Shown here in pieces: positions 44,733-52,298 of a DNA stretch of 64,000 bases. Every line of letters begins with the position of its first letter. Positions within the stretch are counted from its first letter, which is position 1. The notes under the pieces are model-generated. The model did not search any database. It was not told where the DNA came from and saw only the letters and a program-made list of their open reading frames with translations. Source of the stretch: Desulfobacterales bacterium (GTDB taxonomy: Bacteria; Desulfobacterota; Desulfobacteria; Desulfobacterales; JAHDSC01); contig JAHDSC010000062.1 in assembly GCA_018432925.1 (NCBI GenBank), positions 21,734 to 85,733 of the forward strand, given 5' to 3'. A program made the translations under genes and the position numbers.

Positions 44733-45782
44733 TTAATCCCCTTCCGTCAGGCGGTAGCGCAGTTGGTGGGTTTCACCCTCGGTGATGATCAATCTTCTGT
44801 CCACCATCGCTTTCAGGTCCCGCTGCAAAGAACGGCGGTTGACATCGGGACAAAGACCCTCGAAATCCTGAATGGTCAGACTGCCGTGCTCCAAGATGTG
44901 GGCGAGGGCTTTGGCCTGGCGCTCCGAAAGCCGGTGCTCTTTGACCAGCACATCCCGTCGGATGGCCTGCTCGCCGCGCCCCCTGACTTCGGCAAGCTGG
45001 GTAGTCAACCCCTCGACGAAATACTCCAGCCAGTCGGTCATGTCCATGTCGTGCTCGCGGACGCTCTGGATAGCCCGATAGAATGCCGGCCGGTCCCGGT
45101 CGTAGTATTCGCTGATCGTAAACAGCCGCTTAAAATCATATCCGGCCCGGTAGAGACACAAGGTCGAGAGCAGCCGGGATGTCCGGCCGTTGCCGTCCAG
45201 GAACGGGTGGATATGCACGAACTGGAACTGAGAGATTCCGCTCACTAGAACCGGGTGAACCCCCTTCTCCTGGTTTAGCCAGTCCACCAGATCCGCCATC
45301 ATGATCGGCGCATCGTGCGCCGGGGGCGGGGTGTAGATGGTTTCACCGGTTGCAGAGTTGACCACGTAGTTCTGGATTCTCCGGTACTCCCCAGGAGCAG
45401 CGGCTCCGCCCCGCACGCCCTCGACGAGCCGCTTGTGAATCTCCCGAACCAGCCCTTCTGTGATCGGACCGCCGTCCTCGAGATACTCGGAAACGAACTC
45501 AAAGGCTTTCTTGTAGTTCAGCAGTTCCCGCACATCATCAGGATCAGCCTCGGGGACCAGCTTGCCTTCCAGGAGTTGCTCGGCCTGATCCAAGGTCAGG
45601 CGCGTTCCCTCGATGTGCGTGGTGTGATGGGCTTCAAGGATCAGCGCACGGCGTCCCATCTCCCTCACCCAGGCCTCGGACAAAGTCGCGGCCTCCAGGA
45701 ACCCCCGGGCCCGCTCGATGCGGGTCAGCCCGGCGGTGATACGGTTGGTGATCACGAAGATGGGTTTGAAAATCTTGCTCAT
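44733..45782 (-). CDS. Fic family protein with C-terminal winged helix
   Basis: Probable AMP-transferase acting on protein hydroxyls. The 349 residues include the N-terminal inhibitory helix TTHIEG (Thr54...Glu58-Gly59, the S/TxxxEG motif of class II Fic proteins), the active site [12 protein letters not shown] (catalytic His192) and a C-terminal winged-helix domain (about 285-345; [19 protein letters not shown]). Both the motif and its inhibitor look intact. Last gene of the defence operon, 27 bp after the second MBL gene. The target is unknown; it may act on host proteins during infection or be an independent cargo gene. Confidence 0.92.
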   Translation of the reverse strand: MSKIFKPIFVITNRITAGLTRIERARGFLEAATLSEAWVREMGRRALILEAHHTTHIEGTRLTLDQAEQLLEGKLVPEADPDDVRELLNYKKAFEFVSEYLEDGGPITEGLVREIHKRLVEGVRGGAAAPGEYRRIQNYVVNSATGETIYTPPPAHDAPIMMADLVDWLNQEKGVHPVLVSGISQFQFVHIHPFLDGNGRTSRLLSTLCLYRAGYDFKRLFTISEYYDRDRPAFYRAIQSVREHDMDMTDWLEYFVEGLTTQLAEVRGRGEQAIRRDVLVKEHRLSERQAKALAHILEHGSLTIQDFEGLCPDVNRRSLQRDLKAMVDRRLIITEGETHQLRYRLTEGD

Positions 45783-45809
45783 TTCATTTCTCTATCCAGC
45801 AAAATTCCC

Positions 45810-46802
45810 TCAGTCTTTTGAAACGGTACCAATGTAAAAAGACCCATAAAGGGTCTTCGAATTGTCAAATCCATCGTAATTTTTGGCATAGCTCAGGTTT
45901 TCGACGAATACCTCAATACCCGCGTTTGTGCCATTCAAGAGTATGTTACCGGCTTGGTTATTCGTTATATGGCTTAAATTGCGGCTGTTCCAGTCGTCGT
46001 ATGCAAGATGCTCAGAGTTAGCACACCCAAATAATGTCAACTTAGGATTGAGGACGTCCAGAAATTCAAAAGAGCGGTCCGAGTCTCGACCGTGATGTGG
46101 AGCGATCAGGACAGCGCAGTTTTCGACAAAGTTTGAGTGGTTGTCTAATACATATTCCCAGGTGTTATCGTGCGCATCTCCTGGGAATATTATTTTTCCA
46201 CCACACGTTCGATATACAAGAACATATGAAGCGTCATTCGGATCTCCGGCGCCATTTGCCGCGGACACCAGCTCAGAATCTGGCGCAACGATATCAAGAC
46301 AGTCCCCCCGGTCATCCGGCTCACCACGGTTAGCATATTGAAGGCAGCTTCCGGCCTTGGGGGTAACGACCGTTACGCCGCTGCATTTGCCATCACGTAC
46401 CTTTACGTAATGGTCCCAATCATCTTCGTTGTAACTCCCCCCAGAAAAATCCGGCTTGCCCTTACGAACGCCAGAATCCCAGAAATTGAGAATGCCGATT
46501 TCATCACACAATTCCTTAAAGCCATCCATGTGGTCCATGTCAGGATGCGTCAAGATGAATCGGAATACCTTTGAGATGCCAATCCTTTTCATATAGGAAA
46601 TTGGCTCTGTTGCATATTTCCGCATGCCATAGTTCCCGGAACCTGTCTTGGCAATGCCGATGTGTCTGCCAAACGCTTCTAAAAGAGCTTTTTGTGTGGC
46701 GCTTCCACCATTGCATATGTCTACAACAGTTGTGCGACCGCTTCCATGCTGGATAATGGAGCAGTCACCGTCACCAACGTTCATGAAATGCACTACTGGC
46801 AT
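45810..46802 (-). CDS. MBL-fold hydrolase, ComEC-like (second of the module)
   Basis: A 330-residue metallo-beta-lactamase fold protein. Visible metal ligands are THPDMDHMDG (His86, Asp88, Asp90, His91), the FPGDAHD Asp, and APHHGRD near residue 235; the N-terminal FMNVGDGDCSII strand is typical of ComEC/Rec2-type nuclease or phosphodiesterase domains. No signal peptide or transmembrane segment, so it is a soluble version. It lies 34 bp after the 4-TM gene. Together with the other MBL protein it brackets the E2-E1-JAB gene. A nuclease or cyclic-nucleotide phosphodiesterase activity is plausible but unproven. Confidence 0.85.
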   Translation of the reverse strand: MPVVHFMNVGDGDCSIIQHGSGRTTVVDICNGGSATQKALLEAFGRHIGIAKTGSGNYGMRKYATEPISYMKRIGISKVFRFILTHPDMDHMDGFKELCDEIGILNFWDSGVRKGKPDFSGGSYNEDDWDHYVKVRDGKCSGVTVVTPKAGSCLQYANRGEPDDRGDCLDIVAPDSELVSAANGAGDPNDASYVLVYRTCGGKIIFPGDAHDNTWEYVLDNHSNFVENCAVLIAPHHGRDSDRSFEFLDVLNPKLTLFGCANSEHLAYDDWNSRNLSHITNNQAGNILLNGTNAGIEVFVENLSYAKNYDGFDNSKTLYGSFYIGTVSKD

Positions 46803-46836
46803 TATCGCCTCATTGCGTTGATGTCCCGTAACCTAC

Positions 46837-47595
46837 CTACTCGTTTATCTTTTTTGGCGTCTGCGGACCTGATGCACTCAAGGCGGCAACAGCACCAAAA
46901 AAGCTCTCCGCGTAATAGTGAGCCCTCTTGCGTACATAAGCCGGAAGCAAAATGGCTATTGCCAGCGCTCCGAGCGCTATGGCCGTAGAAACGATTGCCC
47001 ATAAAATGGCACCAGTATTCACAATATATGCGTACCAACAGCCCACAAGGCTGACCAAAGCGAAGGTCATCCAGACTGGCCGGAGACCGGTAATGTTTCG
47101 AGCGAAACCATAATCGACGTTGTGAAGCTGCACACGCTCCGCTTCCGGAGTTTTCCACATTCTAGTCCGAAGTGCTTTAACAGCGTCATTAATTGTCGCC
47201 TTGAGCTCATTCGGATCGCCAGCATCCACGGCCTTTTGAATATCGATTTGAACAATACCCATAATGGTTTGATACCAGCGTTGCTTCTGTTGGACGGAGA
47301 TCGATCTCTCATCAGGATGGAGCCACAGGTTTGTTGGAGCATCATGAGGCCAATCTGGCCACAATTTGTCCTGCAAACGGTTACCGAATGCTGAGGCAAT
47401 ATGCGACAGAGCAACCGCCACAACAGCTCCAAGCCCTACGCCAGCAATGAGCAATTTTCCCCATTCAAGTAGAGGCACGCCAAACATAGAGGCCACAGGC
47501 AGCAACGGAAGAAGAGAAAGGACTGCTGGAAGGAACCGGGCCTTCCTTTCATAATGGTCGCTAAGGTTGAAATAATTAAGCCAGGACTTCTTCAT
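46837..47595 (-). CDS. 4-TM membrane protein, candidate effector of the conjugation module
   Basis: From the ATG at 47595 (GGGAG 8 nt upstream, 20-bp overlap with the preceding gene) the product is 252 residues. Two N-terminal hydrophobic helices (FLPAVLSLLPLLPVASMFG; LLIAGVGLGAVVAVALSHI) are followed by about 110 soluble residues and two more helices (WMTFALVSLVGCWYAYIV; a segment around AIALGALAIAILLPAYV). I recognise no family. The 2+2 helix layout with a central cytosolic part recalls membrane effectors such as S-4TM of nucleotide-signalling defence systems, but this is resemblance of layout, not of sequence. Its overlap with the E2-E1-JAB gene implies a shared function. Confidence 0.75.
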   Translation of the reverse strand: MKKSWLNYFNLSDHYERKARFLPAVLSLLPLLPVASMFGVPLLEWGKLLIAGVGLGAVVAVALSHIASAFGNRLQDKLWPDWPHDAPTNLWLHPDERSISVQQKQRWYQTIMGIVQIDIQKAVDAGDPNELKATINDAVKALRTRMWKTPEAERVQLHNVDYGFARNITGLRPVWMTFALVSLVGCWYAYIVNTGAILWAIVSTAIALGALAIAILLPAYVRKRAHYYAESFFGAVAALSASGPQTPKKINE

Positions 47596-49882
47596 GTCTG
47601 AACGCTCCCGGTAAAAGATTCTCTTCTTGCATGATTTCTCCGACATAGCAGCTTGTCCGACCAGGGTCGCCTACGATCATCATCAATCCTGGTAAGCCAT
47701 CAGCTTGCATCAACTCTGTCAACCAAGCGAAAACCTTTAGATCGTCACAACTAGCTGCTGCACGAACACCTGGGGGGTGGGAATGCCACTCACCAATATA
47801 CTCAAGCATTCCGTGGGTTTTTTTCTCAAAATCGTTTACTGCCTTCCGCAGTCCCCTACGACCACGTATATACAGCGTTGGCCACTCCTCACTATCGGGT
47901 GGTGATGGCAAGGCGTCAACGATGTATAGGATTTTTCTATCCAGTTCGAAGGAACCAAGCAGAACGCCGCCTGTCTCGTTCGGGAGTCTGGCTTGACGGA
48001 ACATGCCAAGCTTCTGCAAAAGGCCTTCATCGGTGATTACAGTCCAGCTTCGTGTGCAATGATGAATCACGGGGGTTAATTCAATATCTATCCGGTCAAC
48101 TTTTCCGCAACCTTCTTCTTGCCAGATTACAGCAGTTGCGCTGTGATCGTTAATCGTAGTTCTAATTGCCTGCGCTCCGATGGCAGCATGCAGTGCTACG
48201 AGGTTCTGTGGAAGCGTACTGGTGATATCTCGGCAAGATTGTCCGTAGCGGCTTCTATTTCCCGTTGTTTGGAAATGTTTCTCCAGCTTATCGTTATTGG
48301 CTACGGCCCTATAGTATTGCATCTCAAGGGCATCCAGCGGTATCCTCCTGCCTTTGTCCTCAGCGAGCAAAACAAGGGCGCGTCCCGATGGTGTCAGAAA
48401 AAGGGACATGCGCCGGGCGTCACTTTCAACGTCACGGACTAATTTTCTCGCGACACCGATTGACGTGGACATGTCTAAAATCGCTTCTGCGTTGTGGAAG
48501 GCTTTTACGATATCTGCATTCTGTTCGCTGGGTGCAAGCACATCCACCGATAGCGCAGTGAAAAGTTCTGTATCACCGGCAATCGAGTTCGCGAGCAATG
48601 CCATGGCCTCCGCTTTTTTCCATCCGACAAAATGACCAGTCAACATATGTCTTGCGATGTTGTGGGGCATTAGCCGGTCGTGATCGACGATGGTCCAGGT
48701 TCCGAAGCCGCTACGAGAAAGGTTCATTATTGTCTGTGAACCGAGAGCCCCGGCTCCAATCGCGACAATTCGAATGTCGTCCATCGTATTGATGCCATTG
48801 AGGCTGGCGGCCGTTGATCGGGTAAGCTGAAAGGATACATTCAGGACATCGAGAACAACATCCTCGCCGCGTTTTGACATGTCGGTATTAAGAAGAATGC
48901 CAACCTCTTTGTCCTGTATATCCCAGAGCCCGATTCTGATACCAAGATCACGTATTCGCAAATCGCCAGCGTTTTTTCCGTTCTTTGCCGCATCCCCCAA
49001 AAGAAAAGCCCATGTATCGACGACTTCAACCTCTCCATCGTCACTTCTTTTTTTAGGAAACTGGATGACGAGAAGGATATGCGATTCGAGGATAGACTTT
49101 TTGTTATTCAGCCAATTCTTGAGGCGGCTCCGTAGCTCGGCAAGAATGTCAAGGCCTGCACGATCCACCAAAGCAGATAGATCGGCTAAAGTGATGGGTC
49201 TTTTATAGATTACCCCGTGGGTCTGAGGAGGACATCGGTGTATGCTGGCAACAATGTTCAACGCTCCATCTTGTAGTGGCTGTTGTTGAGCAATCAAGAA
49301 AAGCTTTTCTTTCTCAATTGGACGAACGCTAGCAACAAAAATCGGTTGGGCGTCATCGGCTTTTTCTAAGAGACGGTCTGGAAGCACAAGATGCCCAACG
49401 TAGTCCATTAGAATTTGCTCTAAGGGTTGATCCTCCTGATGAAGCTCTCCTCTCGCAGTAAGTGCAAGCCAATCCCGAATTCGATGAACAAAGCGCGGAG
49501 ATGTCCAGCGACGTTTGATTTCTTCATAGCGTTCGCCGTAGATGCAAAGATTTCGCGGAAATTCTTGAATATGCAGGTTAAGATGGGGAACCTGTGGAAA
49601 GTCTTTGCGCAGTGCGTGAATAATTGGGAGGGTGCTATCATCCTTATGGAACGTTGCTGCAATCCGCTCAGATGGTCTGACTGGATAGCGGCATAACTGA
49701 GGTACCTCAACCTCAACATCGAAGACGACCGTCTCTAAGGCACCTATTTTTCGGCATTCTACGAGGCTGGCAAAAGGAATCTTACCCTCATCAAGCATGA
49801 GCACGAGGTCACGAACCTTCTCGATTTCAAGCTGGCCCAAACGCACGATTTCGCCATCTGCTTCGAAAAAATCGGTTTCCAT
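47576..49882 (-). CDS. E2-E1-JAB triple fusion: bacterial ubiquitin-like conjugation and deconjugation enzyme
   Basis: A 768-residue cytoplasmic protein combining three ubiquitin-pathway activities. Residues 1-155 form a prokaryotic E2-like domain with the catalytic-Cys motif NLCIY (Cys113) and the family features RWTSPRFVHRIRDWL and LHQEDQPLE. Residues about 160-360 are an uncharacterised alpha/beta linker. Residues about 367-600 are an E1/ThiF domain with nucleotide loop GAGALG (376-381), Asp400, NIARH (Arg411) and candidate catalytic Cys550 in GQSCRD. Residues about 615-768 are a JAB/JAMM isopeptidase with Glu636 and HSHPPGVRAAASCDD (His700, His702, Ser711, Asp714). All key residues are intact. 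Such fusions were described by the Aravind group, often beside an MBL gene, and relate to CBASS Cap2/Cap3 and Bil systems. No obvious ubiquitin-like modifier is encoded nearby. Confidence 0.92.
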   Translation of the reverse strand: METDFFEADGEIVRLGQLEIEKVRDLVLMLDEGKIPFASLVECRKIGALETVVFDVEVEVPQLCRYPVRPSERIAATFHKDDSTLPIIHALRKDFPQVPHLNLHIQEFPRNLCIYGERYEEIKRRWTSPRFVHRIRDWLALTARGELHQEDQPLEQILMDYVGHLVLPDRLLEKADDAQPIFVASVRPIEKEKLFLIAQQQPLQDGALNIVASIHRCPPQTHGVIYKRPITLADLSALVDRAGLDILAELRSRLKNWLNNKKSILESHILLVIQFPKKRSDDGEVEVVDTWAFLLGDAAKNGKNAGDLRIRDLGIRIGLWDIQDKEVGILLNTDMSKRGEDVVLDVLNVSFQLTRSTAASLNGINTMDDIRIVAIGAGALGSQTIMNLSRSGFGTWTIVDHDRLMPHNIARHMLTGHFVGWKKAEAMALLANSIAGDTELFTALSVDVLAPSEQNADIVKAFHNAEAILDMSTSIGVARKLVRDVESDARRMSLFLTPSGRALVLLAEDKGRRIPLDALEMQYYRAVANNDKLEKHFQTTGNRSRYGQSCRDITSTLPQNLVALHAAIGAQAIRTTINDHSATAVIWQEEGCGKVDRIDIELTPVIHHCTRSWTVITDEGLLQKLGMFRQARLPNETGGVLLGSFELDRKILYIVDALPSPPDSEEWPTLYIRGRRGLRKAVNDFEKKTHGMLEYIGEWHSHPPGVRAAASCDDLKVFAWLTELMQADGLPGLMMIVGDPGRTSCYVGEIMQEENLLPGAFRHEEVLA

Positions 49883-49887
49883 TCGCC

Positions 49888-51018
49888 TTAACCTGCCCGC
49901 GGGGCGCGCTGTGAGGTGACTACATAGGCTGCGCCGAGAACGCTTTTCTTGAGTGTTCCTTTGGTTCTTCCAATTTCAATCACTAAAGGCTCAGGGGCCT
50001 TAGATGTCGGGTGCTCCATTGTAACAACGAACTGTCCGCGATGGTCGGTAACAACTTCCTTGTAATACTCGGCTGCCTGGCGGTGCGGAGGCTGATCATC
50101 CTTGTCCTCATCCGTGCCAGCCTCGGGAATCGGCTTACTCGTTGAAACCGTTATAGCCCCGTCTTGTCCTTGCCCCTTGTACAACCATTCGACTTGTTCA
50201 ACAGCCTTTGTCTTGCTCTTGCCCTTTTCAGGACCGATTGACAAGTAACTACAATGATGTGGAAGTTTGGCGATATCCCATTCGAGACGATGGTCGTTGC
50301 CCTTACTTGTTGTTATATCCACGATGTCCGACAATATCTCGTGAGTTGAGTCGGCCAAAAGCATGGCCTTCGTCTGGACCCGCTCGATCTCGAAGGTGAC
50401 TTGCATCACAAGAGAATCTTCGTTTCGGTCCTCGACAGTGTTTTCGTCTTGACGAACGGCAAACGGCGAGTGAACGAAAAACTCGGCTTTATCCAGATAG
50501 AGCGAGAATTCGGGAGCAAGTTCTCCCGCGTCAGTAATCATTCGAACTCGGTCGTCGAGTTTGATGCCGTTTCCCTCGCACCATTGTCTTAAGCGTTCCG
50601 GACGCGAAAAAACACGGATGCCTCTCCCTTCTCGAAATCGGTGACGCGCCTCTTTCTGGAGGATACGAGCCTCGTCATCATCAGGACCTTGCTCAGTAAT
50701 GAGGGCAGCAGGCACCCACATGGTATTCATTTTTATTCGGTCATCGCCCTGGTATTTCTTGGCGTGCTCCAAGTAAAAGAATTCCGTTGCACCACTGAAA
50801 TGGTCTTTGTCGAGGTGGCTAAATGCCACAACATCAAAGTAGTCGCGATTGAATGCCTCGAGATCTTCCCTGAGCTCCTTGGTAAGATCGCACCGCAAGT
50901 CGTTCTCATCCTCTGGGTCCCGTGTGTCCGCAAAGTCAAAAAGGATTTTTTTGCCGCACTCCAAATCAATGCGACAGCAGTCGGCATTTCCCAACGGAAA
51001 CAATGTCATTTTGTGCAT
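49888..51018 (-). CDS. MBL-fold hydrolase partner of the E2-E1-JAB protein, with C-terminal Gly
   Basis: A 376-residue metallo-beta-lactamase fold protein lying 5 bp upstream of the triple-fusion gene. Metal ligands are seen in SHLDKDHFSG (His68, Asp70, Asp72, His73), the LLADSTHE Asp and LPHHCSY. It lacks a signal peptide. Pairing of such an MBL protein with E2/E1/JAB genes is a recurring arrangement noted in comparative-genomic work on prokaryotic ubiquitin-like systems. The protein ends in VVTSQRAPRAG; a C-terminal Gly on a flexible tail is the type of end that an E1 activates, as happens to CD-NTases in type II CBASS, so it could itself be conjugated. That is inference. Start: ATG with GGGAG about 9 nt upstream. 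Confidence 0.87.
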   Translation of the reverse strand: MHKMTLFPLGNADCCRIDLECGKKILFDFADTRDPEDENDLRCDLTKELREDLEAFNRDYFDVVAFSHLDKDHFSGATEFFYLEHAKKYQGDDRIKMNTMWVPAALITEQGPDDDEARILQKEARHRFREGRGIRVFSRPERLRQWCEGNGIKLDDRVRMITDAGELAPEFSLYLDKAEFFVHSPFAVRQDENTVEDRNEDSLVMQVTFEIERVQTKAMLLADSTHEILSDIVDITTSKGNDHRLEWDIAKLPHHCSYLSIGPEKGKSKTKAVEQVEWLYKGQGQDGAITVSTSKPIPEAGTDEDKDDQPPHRQAAEYYKEVVTDHRGQFVVTMEHPTSKAPEPLVIEIGRTKGTLKKSVLGAAYVVTSQRAPRAG

Positions 51019-51037
51019 GGGTTATCTCCCTCTAATT

Positions 51038-51262
51038 CTATACAATGGCACATACGGGCACGCCCGCCACTGGAGTGAAAAACCTCTTTTTCCGGCTGGC
51101 AGATTCAAAAGACACTTTCGGTAGAATCCAATACCCGGTATTATTCCTGAAGTGCTGGCGTGTGCGAAACCATCCCTCAACCTGGGGATCGCGCAGGTCA
51201 GGATTGCCCTGGATGAAGGGCCGTGTTGTATTGAAGAATCTGGCTATTTCCTCGTTAGTCAT
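51038..51262 (-). CDS. 74-residue ORF upstream of the MBL gene, unknown
   Basis: Lies in line with the operon, 40 bp after the previous gene and 19 bp before the MBL start. The ATG has only a close AGAG upstream, and an in-frame stop excludes longer versions. The sequence (MTNEEIARFFNTTRPFIQGN, then Arg- and Phe-rich) matches nothing I know. It lacks a C-terminal Gly, so it is not an evident ubiquitin-like modifier. It could be a real small partner or a gene remnant. Confidence 0.4.
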   Translation of the reverse strand: MTNEEIARFFNTTRPFIQGNPDLRDPQVEGWFRTRQHFRNNTGYWILPKVSFESASRKKRFFTPVAGVPVCAIV

Positions 51263-51302
51263 CTCTTTGTGAACCTTCCGGCTGATCTGCGCCTAACTCT
51301 CG

Positions 51303-52298
51303 TCATGAAATCTCCCTATTCCCCAGCAACTTGAAGGGACTCACAGGGGGGTCGTATTCGTTCCAGTGGCGTCGTCTTACATCCTCGTCAAGCAGGCTCC
51401 AGTCCGTTCTATTGGCATGGGAGTGACTTCGGCAATCCAGTCCGCCGGGGGCAGAAATGCCACATTGATCCGTCAGGATAAAACGGTCATGCATCGACTC
51501 AGAACCAGGTAAAGATTCCCAGAGGAACACCCTGAATCGATGGCCATCCACCGCTATCAGCGGCCGAAGCTTTTGTTCCCAGCCGGCGAGGTGGTCTGCA
51601 ACGGTTTGCCCATCGGGCCTCTGTTTGCCCGCTTCCGCATGGATATCGATACGCCCTTGAAGCCTCGCATGCCCTCTTTGTCCAAAAACGTTCGAGCAGA
51701 TGGTAACCGTGTCGAGGTAGCGTGATTCATGCGAGTTCAGCCAGGGGTCGATAAGCGCCAGGGATTTCGCATGACGCAATATCGGAGCAAGAGCGGCGCG
51801 GTAGTCGGCATCCGATTTGGTCAGAGACAATGTCCTCTTTCGTCGCCCGTTCCACTGCGCTGAATCCAAAGAGCCAAAGAACTCGACCAAGGCGTCGCAT
51901 TCGCGGCCGCAACCGTCTAATAACGGTTGGCTCAGGACAATGGCGTGAAAGGGAAGCCGATCATGCGAATCGAAAGCCAGGTTCAACCATTCCTTATCAT
52001 TGCCGGGATCGCCAGCCATGCACTTCGGATGTCGAACCATCCGATGCCGATCATGCAGCACCGAAAGACATGTAAGGACTTTATCTTTCAACGCGGGCGA
52101 AAGCGTCGTTGTCCGCCTCTCTGTTACATGACGTAACCACCGATCCTTATGGAGGTTTGCCAATAGGCCGTTTTCGGCTATCCCCCGCAAAAGTTCGACC
52201 AGAATAATGCTTGCTCTGCCGTCTGAGCTGGCTACGGATGCGTCGAATAGGTCAGGCGTCATGGCAAATTCATAAAGCACAGGCAGCTCCTCCTTCAC
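51303..52298 (-). CDS. PLD-like (HDR-motif) protein coupled to the ATPase
   Basis: A 331-residue protein starting with GTG that overlaps the ATPase stop by 4 bp (GTGA). The C-terminal half has ALIDPWLNSHESRYLD (about 181-196) and HDRFILTDQCGISAPGGLD (270-288), a pattern like the second half of phospholipase D-like/MIT C-terminal folds, where HxK is replaced by HDR. The N-terminal 150 residues are unassigned. It is likely the effector or substrate-binding partner of the DUF3696 ATPase; a nuclease or phosphodiesterase role is possible, but with the Lys replaced catalysis is not assured. Confidence 0.65.
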   Translation of the reverse strand: MKEELPVLYEFAMTPDLFDASVASSDGRASIILVELLRGIAENGLLANLHKDRWLRHVTERRTTTLSPALKDKVLTCLSVLHDRHRMVRHPKCMAGDPGNDKEWLNLAFDSHDRLPFHAIVLSQPLLDGCGRECDALVEFFGSLDSAQWNGRRKRTLSLTKSDADYRAALAPILRHAKSLALIDPWLNSHESRYLDTVTICSNVFGQRGHARLQGRIDIHAEAGKQRPDGQTVADHLAGWEQKLRPLIAVDGHRFRVFLWESLPGSESMHDRFILTDQCGISAPGGLDCRSHSHANRTDWSLLDEDVRRRHWNEYDPPVSPFKLLGNREIS

